DNA from: Janthinobacterium sp. UMAB-56
GTDB taxonomy: Bacteria; Pseudomonadota; Gammaproteobacteria; Burkholderiales; Burkholderiaceae_D
Direction: 5' to 3'
Length of the DNA stretch: 33,082 nt
Assembly (NCBI RefSeq): GCF_900095265.1
Contig: NZ_LT607659.1
Location: 47,393-80,474, forward strand
In this document: one piece after another, positions 16,408-24,211 of the stretch
How the letters are laid out: each line of letters starts with the position of its first letter
How positions within the stretch are numbered: the first letter of the stretch is position 1
Translations under genes and position numbers: made by a program
The notes under the pieces: model-generated
The model's database searches: none
Seen by the model: only the letters and a program-made list of their open reading frames with translations
Told to the model about the DNA's origin: nothing

Positions 16408-17256
16408 ATGACACAAGATCCACGCCCCCCTCTGCCCTCCGCGGCCCGCACCGTCTTCTTCGTTTCCGACGGCACCGGCATCACCGCCGAGACGTTCGGC
16501 CACTCGGTGCTGACGCAGTTCGATCTGCGCTTCCGCCAGATCCGCCTGCCCTTCATCGATACCATGGACAAGGCCTACGAGGCGGCGCGCAAGATCAACG
16601 AAGCCTTCGCCACCGACGGCCAGCGTCCGATCATTTTCTCCACCCTGGTGAAGAACGACCTGTCGGCCGTGATCCGCAAGTCCAGCGGCATGCACATGGA
16701 CCTCATCCAGACCTTTGTCGCCCCGCTGGAGCAGGAACTGGGCGTGATGTCGACTCATACCATCGGCCGCTCGCACAACATCGTCGACAGCGAGGAGTAC
16801 AAAAACCGCATTGAGGCGATCAACTATTCGCTGGCGCACGACGATGGTCAGTCGCACAAGAACCTGTCCTCGGCCGATGTCATTCTGGTGGGTGTTTCGC
16901 GCTCTGGCAAGACCCCGACCAGCCTGTATCTGGCCATGCAATACGGTATCAAGGCGGCCAATTATCCGCTGATTCCCGACGATTTCGAGCGCGACAAGCT
17001 GCCTTCCGCCCTGCTGGAATTTAAGAATAAAATTTTCGGATTAAGCATTACGCCCGAACGTTTGTCGGAAATACGCAACGAAAGACGCGCAGGAAGCAAG
17101 TATGCGGCCATAGAAAATTGCCGCTACGAGGTCAACGAGGCAGAAAAAATGATGAAACGCGAGGGCATCCGCTGGCTCTCCTCGACCACCAAGTCGATCG
17201 AAGAGATCTCCACGACGATACTGCAAGAGATCAAGCCGAACCGCCGCGAGTACTAG
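16408..17256 (+). CDS. ppsR: PEP synthase regulatory protein (bifunctional kinase/pyrophosphorylase, PSRP)
   Basis: The protein belongs to the DUF299/PSRP family, which phosphorylates PEP synthase with ADP and removes the phosphate with inorganic phosphate. Diagnostic blocks are [20 protein letters not shown] at residues 14-33, a P-loop G162-VSRSGKT-169, and [11 protein letters not shown]. Its 282 residues are close to the family norm. The ATG at 16408 was chosen over an in-frame TTG at 16393 because the family N-terminus begins near it. Divergent placement beside ppsA fits the enzyme/regulator pairing. The end runs toward the aminotransferase gene, with only 34 bases between the two stops, filled by a short copy of the dispersed repeat. 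Confidence 0.95.
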   Translation: MTQDPRPPLPSAARTVFFVSDGTGITAETFGHSVLTQFDLRFRQIRLPFIDTMDKAYEAARKINEAFATDGQRPIIFSTLVKNDLSAVIRKSSGMHMDLIQTFVAPLEQELGVMSTHTIGRSHNIVDSEEYKNRIEAINYSLAHDDGQSHKNLSSADVILVGVSRSGKTPTSLYLAMQYGIKAANYPLIPDDFERDKLPSALLEFKNKIFGLSITPERLSEIRNERRAGSKYAAIENCRYEVNEAEKMMKREGIRWLSSTTKSIEEISTTILQEIKPNRREY

Positions 17257-17259
17257 CAC

Positions 17260-17296
17260 GCTTGAGCAAACCTGCTGCGCGTCGGTTTTGTCAGGC
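17260..17296. repeat. Short (internally deleted) copy of the dispersed inverted-repeat element
   Basis: GCTTGAGCAAACC (17260-17272) and GGTTTTGTCAGGC (17284-17296) are imperfect inverted arms around an 11-base centre. The left 24 bases match the left end of the full copy at 31463-31577 (shared AAACCTGCTGCGCGTCGG), and the right arm matches its right end, while the ~75 middle bases are absent. It fills the gap between two convergent stops and overlaps the last codons of the aminotransferase, so it may also act as a two-way terminator stem. Confidence 0.65.
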
Positions 17297-18493
17297 GTTC
17301 GCCTCGCCGGACAGCACTGTCAGCGCGGCGACCAGTTGATCGAGTTCGCTGGTCTGCGTCGTGATGGCCACCGTGGCGCGCACGATATCGGTATCGCCGA
17401 TATTGCGCTGCACGGTAAAGAGGCCAAAGCGCTGCAGCAAGGCCTGCTGCAGTGCGCGTGCATCCATGCCATCGATGGCAAACGCGACCAGCGCCGTGCC
17501 GCGCACCGCGTCCAGCGGCGACAGCAGGCGCACGCCGGGCAGCTGCGCGGCGCGATTGACCCAGTAATTGCGCAGCCAGGCCAGGCGTTCGGTCTTGGCT
17601 GGCGTGCCGCCCAGGCGCTCATGAAAGTCAAACGCGGCGGGCGCGGCAAGGATGGCGCCGATCGGCGGCATGCCCATGTGCAGGCGGCTGCGGATATCGT
17701 CAAGCGGATAATCCTCGTCGCCAAAATGCGGCTCAATCTTGTGCAGCTGCGCTGCGCGGATATACACGACACCCAGTCCCGCCGGAGCGCCCAGCCATTT
17801 GTGCAGATTGAAACCCGCGAAGTCGACGCCCATGGCCTGCACGTCAACGTCGACTTGCCCCAGCGCATGGGCGCTGTCGAGCAGCACGTCGATGCCGTGT
17901 TCGCGCGCCAGCGCCATGATTTCCTGTACCGGCAGTTGCTGGCCGTTGGCGGGCGTCACCTGGGACAGCAGCAGCAATTTGGGCTTCACTGCCTGGCGTA
18001 TGGCTTGTGCGTAAGCGGCGACGATCTCGTCATCGCTGATGGGCAAGCGCAATGTGACTTGCGTGCTGGTGACGCCACGGCGCTGCGCCAGCCAGCGCAT
18101 GGCCGTACGCATGGCCGGATAGTCGAGATTACTCCACAGCACGGTATCGCCAGGCGCCAGGCCGTGGTATTGCGTGATCAGCACCTGCATCGCCTCGGTG
18201 CCGCTGCGGGTCAGCAGGATCTCCTGCGGCTCGGCATGGATCATCGCAGCGATGCGCTGGCGCACAATATCGACGTGCCGTTGCGTGAACTCGCCGCGCA
18301 CGAACGGGCTCAGCTGCTCGTTGGTGTAGCGCACGGCCTGTTCGAAGGCCGCTTGCACAGGCGCGGCCATGGCGCCGAAATAGCCATGCTCGAGATTGAC
18401 GATGGCGTCCGGCGGCGCGGGATAACATGCGGCGACCTGGCGCCACCAGGCCTCGTCACGTGCGGCGCCGTCGGCAAGCACAGGGAAAGACAT
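17291..18493 (-). CDS. PLP-dependent aminotransferase class V family protein (isopenicillin N epimerase/cysteine desulfurase-like)
   Basis: The 400-residue protein has a fold-type I class V aminotransferase pattern: NLEHGYFGAMAAPVQAAF near residues 33-50, TRSGTEAMQVL (95-105), the cofactor Asp/His in LLDSAHALGQ (D206, H209) and the Schiff-base lysine K232 in GFNLHKWLGAPAGLG. The substrate cannot be told from sequence; the closest named relatives I recognise are isopenicillin N epimerase-like proteins, whose true roles are mostly unknown. It lies 11 bases after the RNA methyltransferase gene, so it is probably the last gene of the lipid A/rnhB operon, although its function has no evident link to that pathway. 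The ATG at 18493 was used. Confidence 0.85.
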   Translation of the reverse strand: MSFPVLADGAARDEAWWRQVAACYPAPPDAIVNLEHGYFGAMAAPVQAAFEQAVRYTNEQLSPFVRGEFTQRHVDIVRQRIAAMIHAEPQEILLTRSGTEAMQVLITQYHGLAPGDTVLWSNLDYPAMRTAMRWLAQRRGVTSTQVTLRLPISDDEIVAAYAQAIRQAVKPKLLLLSQVTPANGQQLPVQEIMALAREHGIDVLLDSAHALGQVDVDVQAMGVDFAGFNLHKWLGAPAGLGVVYIRAAQLHKIEPHFGDEDYPLDDIRSRLHMGMPPIGAILAAPAAFDFHERLGGTPAKTERLAWLRNYWVNRAAQLPGVRLLSPLDAVRGTALVAFAIDGMDARALQQALLQRFGLFTVQRNIGDTDIVRATVAITTQTSELDQLVAALTVLSGEANA

Positions 18494-18504
18494 GGTGACC
18501 CTGT

Positions 18505-19290
18505 TCAGGCCTGGGCCTGGCGCAGCTGCTCGAAGAAGCAGACGGCGGCGCAGGCGGCCACGTTCAGCGATTCGATCTGGCCCAGGTGGGGAATGACCAC
18601 CTGGTGCGTCGCCATCGACAGCAGGTCGTCGGCCACGCCCTGCCCCTCATGGCCGAACAGCCAGGCGACGGGCTGGCGCAGATCGACGTCGTACAGGCGC
18701 TGGGTAGCGTAGCCGCTGGTGGCCAGTGTCGCCACCTTGGCGTTCGACACGAGGGCCGCCAGGTCGACGTTTTCAAAAATGTCGAGCACGAAGTGCGCGC
18801 CCATGGCCGCGCGCAGCACCTTCGGCGACCAGCAGAACGCCGTGCCGGCGCTGCAGTACACCTGCGTGATGCCGGCGGCGGCCGCGCTGCGCAGGATAGA
18901 ACCCACGTTGCCCGGATCTTGCAGGTTATCGAGCAGCACGGCCGACACGCTCAGGGGGCTTGTTACGGCCCGTTCCGGCGTCTCGATGAGGAACATCACG
19001 CCCACGCCGTGCTCGACCTGGCTGACAGCGTTGTACAGTGCGTCGGGCAAGCCCAGTACATGTGCGCGCTGGCTTTCCAGCTGGCCGACGATGTCGGCCA
19101 CTTCGCCGTTCTGCAAGGCGCTTTCGCTGACGATGCACTGCTCCGGCATGCCGCGCAGCTGCAGGTAGGACTGGCACAGGTGCACGCCGTCGAGCAAGGT
19201 GCGGCCCGACTTGCGGCGCGCCTGCGAACTGCCCGCGAGCTTCAGCAGCTCCTTGTATTGCGCATTGTCGCGCGAGGTTATCGTCTTCAT
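18505..19290 (-). CDS. SpoU/TrmH-family RNA 2'-O-methyltransferase
   Basis: This 261-residue protein has the SPOUT-class signature motifs: [20 protein letters not shown] (motif 1), [17 protein letters not shown] (motif 2) and [20 protein letters not shown] (motif 3, knot region). The N-terminal ~110 residues, starting [20 protein letters not shown], form the substrate-binding part seen in rRNA methyltransferases of the RlmB/TsnR type. The modified nucleotide cannot be assigned. The start overlaps the rnhB stop by ATGA (19287-19290). Such a methyltransferase directly after rnhB is common in Burkholderiales. Confidence 0.93.
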   Translation of the reverse strand: MKTITSRDNAQYKELLKLAGSSQARRKSGRTLLDGVHLCQSYLQLRGMPEQCIVSESALQNGEVADIVGQLESQRAHVLGLPDALYNAVSQVEHGVGVMFLIETPERAVTSPLSVSAVLLDNLQDPGNVGSILRSAAAAGITQVYCSAGTAFCWSPKVLRAAMGAHFVLDIFENVDLAALVSNAKVATLATSGYATQRLYDVDLRQPVAWLFGHEGQGVADDLLSMATHQVVIPHLGQIESLNVAACAAVCFFEQLRQAQA

Positions 19291-19925
19291 GCCACCACCT
19301 CTTGTCCGCCAAACAGGGCGATCACGTTGCGTACAGGCGCGAACGAGCGGCGGTGCACGGGCGAGGCGCCGTGCAGGTGCAAGCGCTCCAGGTGCAATTT
19401 GGTGCCATAGCCCTTGTGCTGGTCGAAACAGTACTCTGGATAAGCCGCATGCAGGTGCACCAGGGCCGCATCGCGGGCCGTCTTGGCCAGGATAGAAGCG
19501 GCGGAAATCGAATCGACCTTGTCGTCGCCACCGATGATGGCCATGCCGCGTATCGCCATCACTGGGCAGCGATTGCCGTCGATCAGGGCCAGGGTCGGCA
19601 CGGTCGCCAAAGCCTCGACGGCGCGGCGCATGGCCAGCATCGACGCCTGCAAAATGTTCAGGCGGTCGATTTCCTCTTCCGACGCTTCGGCGATGGCCCA
19701 GGCCAGGGCCTTGGCCTTGATTTGCGACGCCAGCAGGTCGCGCCTGGATTCGCTGAGTTTTTTCGAATCGCGCAAGCCGTCGATAGGCTGCTGCGGGTCG
19801 AGGATGACGGCGGCGGCGAACACGGGGCCGGCCAGCGGACCGCGGCCTGCCTCGTCGACGCCACAGATGATTTCATCGAGCGAGAATGGCAAGTCGTCAA
19901 ACAGGCCGGGATAGATATTTTTCAC
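19287..19925 (-). CDS. rnhB: Ribonuclease HII
   Basis: RNase HII removes ribonucleotides from DNA and RNA from RNA/DNA hybrids. The 212-residue protein has the active-site pair D24-E25 in [32 protein letters not shown], and [16 protein letters not shown] with the C-terminal [13 protein letters not shown]. The length is normal. It is the gene after lpxB (44-base gap) in the lipid A cluster, the same order as in many proteobacteria (lpxA-lpxB-rnhB), and it overlaps the downstream methyltransferase. Confidence 0.97.
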   Translation of the reverse strand: MKNIYPGLFDDLPFSLDEIICGVDEAGRGPLAGPVFAAAVILDPQQPIDGLRDSKKLSESRRDLLASQIKAKALAWAIAEASEEEIDRLNILQASMLAMRRAVEALATVPTLALIDGNRCPVMAIRGMAIIGGDDKVDSISAASILAKTARDAALVHLHAAYPEYCFDQHKGYGTKLHLERLHLHGASPVHRRSFAPVRNVIALFGGQEVVA

Positions 19926-19969
19926 GTTGAATCTTTGGTTGGTATTGCGGTTGTAGCGGTGATCGGGAC

Positions 19970-21154
19970 TTACTTACGGTTGGCGGCGATGACTTGCATG
20001 ACGGCGCTGGCGCTCTCGCGCGCGCTGTCGCGCAGCAGGCTGTGGTGCATGTCCGTGAAGCGCTGCACCAGGCGCAGGCGGCCCGGCACGTCGCTCAGCT
20101 GCTGCCACATGGCGTCGGCCAATGCCTGCGGGCTGGCCGCATTTTGCAGCAGCTCGGGCACCAGATAGTCGCGCGCCAGGATGTTGGGCAAACCAATCCA
20201 CGGCTGATAGCCCATGTGGCGCATGATTTCCCACGAGGCACGCATCATCTTGTAGGCGATGACCATGGGCTTCTTGTACAGCGCCACTTCCAGCGACGCC
20301 GTGCCGGACGCCACCAGCACCGCATCGGCGGCGCAGATGGCCGTGTGCGAATCACCATCGGTGAGCAGTATCTCGACGTCCTGCAAGCCCGCTTCGCGGA
20401 TCAGTTGCAGGAAATACTGGCGCTGTTTTTCACCAGCCATGGGCGCGACGAAACGCAAGGAGCGGTCGCGCGCCAGCAGCAGCTTGCAGGCATTGACAAA
20501 CGCCACCGTATTGTATTTGAGTTCGCCCATGCGGCTGCCCGGCATCAGGGTCACGACATTCGCATCGTCGGGCAAGCCCAGACGGCTGCGCGCAGCCGCT
20601 TCGTCAGGCTGCAGGGGAATCATTTCGGCCAGCGGATGCCCGACATAGGTGACGGGCACGCCCGCCTTGCGGTAAATCTCTTCCTCGAACGGAAAGATCA
20701 CCAGCATGTGCGAGACAGCCTTGATGATTTTCTTGATGCGGCCACCGCGCCAGGCCCATATCTGCGGCCCGATGTAGTGTACGGTAGGGATGCCGCCCTC
20801 CTTCAGCTGCTGCTCCAGTCCCAGGTTAAAACCGGGATAGTCGGCGCCAATGAAGACGGCGGGACGCTCCGCCAGCAACTGGTCGCGCAGCGCATTCTGG
20901 ATGCCCTTGATCTCGCGGTAGCGGGGAATGATCTCGAACAGCCCGCGCACGGTCAGCTTGTCGAGCGGCCAGTCGGAAACAAAGCCCTGTTTGACCATGT
21001 GCTCGCCGCCGATGCCGTGGAAGCGGGTGCCGGGCAACTGCGGCGCGAGACCGGACAGCAGCCGGCTGGCCAGCAAGTCGCCCGACACCTCGCCGGCGAC
21101 GATGGCGACATTGGCGACCGACAGGCCGCCGGCCAGGTCAGCGGACGATGCCAC
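19970..21154 (-). CDS. lpxB: Lipid-A-disaccharide synthase
   Basis: LpxB joins UDP-diacylglucosamine to lipid X to form the lipid A disaccharide at the inner membrane. Hallmarks are [19 protein letters not shown] near the N-terminus, [15 protein letters not shown], the [11 protein letters not shown] block, and [20 protein letters not shown]. The start is uncertain. The open frame begins at 21256, deep within lpxA, so the GTG at 21154 (394 residues) was chosen; it overlaps the lpxA stop by 17 bases. A TTG at 21169 is an alternative, and neither has a strong Shine-Dalgarno, so coupling to lpxA translation is likely. The length with the GTG matches the family. Confidence 0.95.
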   Translation of the reverse strand: MASSADLAGGLSVANVAIVAGEVSGDLLASRLLSGLAPQLPGTRFHGIGGEHMVKQGFVSDWPLDKLTVRGLFEIIPRYREIKGIQNALRDQLLAERPAVFIGADYPGFNLGLEQQLKEGGIPTVHYIGPQIWAWRGGRIKKIIKAVSHMLVIFPFEEEIYRKAGVPVTYVGHPLAEMIPLQPDEAAARSRLGLPDDANVVTLMPGSRMGELKYNTVAFVNACKLLLARDRSLRFVAPMAGEKQRQYFLQLIREAGLQDVEILLTDGDSHTAICAADAVLVASGTASLEVALYKKPMVIAYKMMRASWEIMRHMGYQPWIGLPNILARDYLVPELLQNAASPQALADAMWQQLSDVPGRLRLVQRFTDMHHSLLRDSARESASAVMQVIAANRK

Positions 21155-21929
21155 GCGAGGCCACGCCAAGGAATTCGCGCATGGCGCGAATGTGTTGCGC
21201 CACCTCGGGCGAGGCTGCCGCTTCTTCTTCGAACAGGGCCGCCTTGGCGTCTTCAAGGGTCAGTCCGGAGCGGTAGATGAGCTTATACGCACTGCGGATA
21301 CCGTTGATCTGCTCGCGCGTAAAACCGCGACGTTTCAAGCCCTCGATATTCACGCCATGCGCCTGCGCCGGATTGCCGTTCAAGAGAACGAACGGCGGCA
21401 CATCCTGCGTCAGGCTGGTGCTCATGCCGACAAAGGCGTGCGCGCCGATCTTGCAGAACTGGTGCACATTGGCGAAACCGCTCATGATGACCCAGTCGCC
21501 GATCTCCACGTGACCCGCCAGTTGGGCATTGTTCGAAAAGATAGTATTGTTGCCCACCAGGCAGTCGTGCGCCAGGTGCACATACGCCGAGATCCAGTTG
21601 TCATTGCCCAGGCGCGTCACGCCGCCACCCTGCACGGTGCCCGTGTTGAAGGTGCAAAATTCGCGGATGGTGTTGCGGTCGCCGATTTCAAGGCGCGTTG
21701 CCTCGCCCGCCCATTTTTTATCCTGCGGCTGCGCGCCGATGGAGGAAAACTGGAACAGGTGGTTGTCGCTGCCGATCGTCGTATGGCCGTCGATGACCAC
21801 GTGCGGCCCGACCTTGGTGCCGGCGCCGATGCGCACGTGCGGACCGATGATGGTGTACGGACCCACCTCGACCGAGCTGTCGAGCTCGGCCTTCGGATCG
21901 ATGACTGCCGTAGAGTGGATGGCCGCCAT
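21138..21929 (-). CDS. lpxA: Acyl-ACP--UDP-N-acetylglucosamine O-acyltransferase
   Basis: LpxA performs the first step of lipid A synthesis, transferring a 3-hydroxyacyl chain from ACP to UDP-GlcNAc. The 263-residue protein (start at 21929, MAAIHSTAVIDPKAEL) is a left-handed beta helix of hexapeptide repeats. The catalytic base is H121 in VHLAHDCLVGNN. The acyl-length 'ruler' position falls in IGAHAFVGMS and is Met at residue 169, as in the C10-selective Pseudomonas aeruginosa enzyme, rather than Gly as in the C14-selective Escherichia coli one. The start lies one base after the fabZ stop, and the end overlaps lpxB. The in-frame ATG at 21968 lies inside fabZ and was rejected. Confidence 0.97.
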   Translation of the reverse strand: MAAIHSTAVIDPKAELDSSVEVGPYTIIGPHVRIGAGTKVGPHVVIDGHTTIGSDNHLFQFSSIGAQPQDKKWAGEATRLEIGDRNTIREFCTFNTGTVQGGGVTRLGNDNWISAYVHLAHDCLVGNNTIFSNNAQLAGHVEIGDWVIMSGFANVHQFCKIGAHAFVGMSTSLTQDVPPFVLLNGNPAQAHGVNIEGLKRRGFTREQINGIRSAYKLIYRSGLTLEDAKAALFEEEAAASPEVAQHIRAMREFLGVASRGIVR

Positions 21930-21930
21930 C

Positions 21931-22425
21931 TTACTGCCCCGCTGGCTGGCTCGCAGATTGGCTTGCATCCTGCGCGCTGCGAATGGTGCACATCAGTTCC
22001 GCTTCCAGCGCCACTTTGCCATCGACCGTACCGACGGCCTTGTATTTCCAGATGCCGCGCGAGACGCGCAGGATTTCCACGTCCATCTTCAGTTGGTCGC
22101 CCGGTTCGACAGGACGCTTGAAGCGCGCATTGTCGATACCGACAAAATACACCACCGAATTTTCGTCCGGCTTCACGCCCATCGACAGGAACGACAGCAA
22201 GGCCGCCGTCTGCGCCAGCGCTTCGATCATCAGCACGCCGGGCATCACCGGCTTGTGCGGGAAATGGCCCTGGAAGAACTCTTCATTGACCGTCACGTTC
22301 TTGATGGCGGTGATGGTCTTGTTCGCTTCCCAGTCCAGCACGCGGTCAACCAGCAGCAGCGGGTAACGGTGCGGCAGCAGCGATTTGATGGCGAGGATGT
22401 CGAGGGTCTTTTTTTCAGTAGTCAT
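21931..22425 (-). CDS. fabZ: 3-hydroxyacyl-ACP dehydratase FabZ
   Basis: FabZ removes water from 3-hydroxyacyl-ACP in fatty acid elongation and so competes with LpxA/LpxD for the same substrate. The 164-residue hot-dog-fold protein shows the catalytic H54 in [20 protein letters not shown] and E68 in the following IEALAQ. The start overlaps the lpxD stop by four bases (22422-22425) and the stop is one base from the lpxA start, a compact lpxD-fabZ-lpxA arrangement conserved in proteobacteria. The C-terminus has a short Ser/Gln/Ala tail ([13 protein letters not shown]) that is outside the core fold. Confidence 0.97.
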   Translation of the reverse strand: MTTEKKTLDILAIKSLLPHRYPLLLVDRVLDWEANKTITAIKNVTVNEEFFQGHFPHKPVMPGVLMIEALAQTAALLSFLSMGVKPDENSVVYFVGIDNARFKRPVEPGDQLKMDVEILRVSRGIWKYKAVGTVDGKVALEAELMCTIRSAQDASQSASQPAGQ

Positions 22426-23477
22426 TTTTCGTCTTGCGTGGTCAGTGTTTTAATTGTTTTTTCAAGCGCGCGTATCTTCTCGCGCATGCTTGACAGGTTG
22501 CGCACGATGGCGGCGCTCTTTTCCCAGTCGGCGTTCTTGGCCAGCGGATAAAACCCCGTGTACTGGCCCGCTTCAAGAATCGAACGCGAGACCATGCTGC
22601 CCGAGCCCACGTGGACGCGGTCGGCAATGGTCAGGTGGCCCAGCACCATGGCGGCGCCGCCAAAGGTGCAGTACTTGCCGATGATGGCGCTGCCGGCCAC
22701 GCCGACGCAACCGGCCATGGCCGTATGCGCGCCGATATGGCAGTTATGGCCGATCTGGATCTGGTTATCGAGCTTGACGCCATCTTCGATGATGGTGTCG
22801 GCCAGTGCGCCACGGTCGATGGTGGTGTTGGCGCCGATATCGACATCATCACCGATCACCACCCTGCCCGTCTGCGGAATCTTGATATACACGCCGCCTT
22901 CGTTGGCGAAGCCGAAGCCATCGGTGCCGATCACGGCGCCCGAATGAATGATGCCGCGCTGGCCGATCACGCAGCGCGCGTGGAACGTCACGTTGGCGAA
23001 CAGCTGGGTGCCTGCGCCGATGATGGCGTCGCGCCCCACCACGCAGCCGTGACCGATCACGCAGCCGGCGCCTATCACGGCGCCCGCCTCAATCACCGCA
23101 TGCGCGCCGATGGAGGCACTGGCGTCAACCTGTGCGCTGGCGTCGACAAAGGCGCCCGGATGGATGCCAATCGGCGCCCTGATTTCATGCAGGGCGGCGA
23201 AATACTGCGCCGCGCGCGCGAAATACACATAGGGATTCGGTGTGACGATGCGCGCGCCGGCGTACTCGGCGCCGATCAGCGCGTCGTCGGCAGGCGTGAG
23301 GATCAGCGCCGCTGCACCGCTCTGGGCCGCCTGTGCGCGAAATTTGCTATTGCTGAGAAAGCTGATGTGCGAAGCGCCGGCGTCGGCCAGCGGTGCGATG
23401 CCTGTGACTTCCAGGTTGGGATCGCCCGCCAATTGACCACCGAAGCGTTCGACCAAGTCTCCTAGTCGAGTGCCCAT
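22422..23477 (-). CDS. lpxD: UDP-3-O-(3-hydroxyacyl)glucosamine N-acyltransferase
   Basis: LpxD adds the second 3-hydroxyacyl chain to UDP-3-O-acylglucosamine. The 351-residue protein has an N-terminal uridine-binding domain ([20 protein letters not shown], then [13 protein letters not shown]) and a long left-handed beta helix of hexapeptide repeats ([20 protein letters not shown]), with the catalytic His in [15 protein letters not shown]. The start at 23477 was chosen for its AAGGG seven bases upstream and its typical N-terminus; the in-frame ATG at 23546 lies inside the dispersed repeat element. That repeat (23498-23626) lies between skp and this gene and would be part of the mRNA leader. 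Confidence 0.97.
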   Translation of the reverse strand: MGTRLGDLVERFGGQLAGDPNLEVTGIAPLADAGASHISFLSNSKFRAQAAQSGAAALILTPADDALIGAEYAGARIVTPNPYVYFARAAQYFAALHEIRAPIGIHPGAFVDASAQVDASASIGAHAVIEAGAVIGAGCVIGHGCVVGRDAIIGAGTQLFANVTFHARCVIGQRGIIHSGAVIGTDGFGFANEGGVYIKIPQTGRVVIGDDVDIGANTTIDRGALADTIIEDGVKLDNQIQIGHNCHIGAHTAMAGCVGVAGSAIIGKYCTFGGAAMVLGHLTIADRVHVGSGSMVSRSILEAGQYTGFYPLAKNADWEKSAAIVRNLSSMREKIRALEKTIKTLTTQDEK

Positions 23478-23497
23478 CGATATACCCTTATAAAAAC

Positions 23498-23626
23498 GTC
23501 TGACTATGCCTACTGCGCGGCGCGATTTGCAGTCTCCGATGCGCACTGCCTCGGGCGGCCCCGTGCTTTCGCACAGCTGCGCTTCTCAACCACAACTCAC
23601 ATCCGCTCGCGACGGCACTGTCAGGC
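23498..23626. repeat. Full-length copy of a dispersed structured repeat upstream of lpxD
   Basis: The element is bounded by imperfect inverted arms GTCTGACTATGCC (23498-23510) and GGCACTGTCAGGC (23614-23626), matching at 10 of 13 positions. It contains a small perfect hairpin GTGC-TTTC... GCAC (23563-23574). Two blocks, TGCGCTTCTC (23578-23587) and TCCGCTCGCGACGG (23602-23615), are identical and identically spaced in the copy at 31463-31577. It fills the gap between the skp stop and the lpxD ribosome-binding site. The ~165-base gap holds no gene. Confidence 0.75.
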
Positions 23627-23641
23627 TTCTAACCGTTACTG

Positions 23642-24160
23642 TTACTTGTCCAGCGCCTTCAAGACCTTGTCGGTAATGTCGATGCGCGGGCTGGCCCACA
23701 GGGCTTCCTGCAACACGATGTCATATCCTTCGATATGCGCCATCTGCTGGATGATGGTATTGGCTTTTTCCGCGATGGCGCTGCGCTCTTCGTTCGTGCG
23801 CTGGCTCAAGTCTTCGCGGAACTCGCGCTGGCGGCGTTGCAGTTCCTTGTCCAGCTCGAAAAACTCGCGCTGGCGCTTGGCGCGCTCCGCCTCGCTCAGG
23901 GTCGGCATGTCCTTTTCCAGGGCCTCGTTGGCCACCTTGAAACGGGCCGCCAGTTCCTGCACGGCTTTTTCACGCGAGCGGAACTCTTCGGCCAGCTTGG
24001 CGCTGGCCAGCTTGGCCAGCCTCGACTCGTTATAAATACGTTCGCTGCTGATCCAGGCGATCTTCGACTCCTGAGCCTGCGCCTGCACCGGCAACAGCGA
24101 ACTCCAGCACAATGCAATGACGGCAAGGGTCTTGGGCAGGGTAGCGGATGCGGTGTTCAT
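23642..24160 (-). CDS. skp: Periplasmic chaperone Skp/OmpH family protein
   Basis: Skp holds unfolded outer-membrane proteins in the periplasm on the way to the BAM complex. The 172-residue precursor has a signal peptide (MNTASATLPKTLAVIALCWS followed by a hydrophobic core ending near VQAQA, residues 1 to about 27). Then comes the short beta segment SKIAWISSERIYNES, and a long charged helical hairpin (about 45-150) that forms the 'tentacles'. The end RIDITDKVLKALDK is typical. It follows bamA by 51 bases in the conserved bamA-skp-lpxD order. Confidence 0.95.
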   Translation of the reverse strand: MNTASATLPKTLAVIALCWSSLLPVQAQAQESKIAWISSERIYNESRLAKLASAKLAEEFRSREKAVQELAARFKVANEALEKDMPTLSEAERAKRQREFFELDKELQRRQREFREDLSQRTNEERSAIAEKANTIIQQMAHIEGYDIVLQEALWASPRIDITDKVLKALDK

Positions 24161-24189
24161 GATACTCCATGGTCAAAAAGTAAAAGCTG

Positions 24190-24211
24190 GCGCCCCGATG
24201 CAAACGGGCGC
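24190..24211 (-). other. Hairpin between bamA and skp
   Basis: GCGCCC (24190-24195) pairs with GGGCGC (24206-24211) directly next to the bamA stop. On the - strand it is followed by CAGCTTTTACTTTTTG, so it could be a leaky terminator that lowers read-through into skp, or an mRNA processing stem. It lies in the 51-base gap only. Confidence 0.4.
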
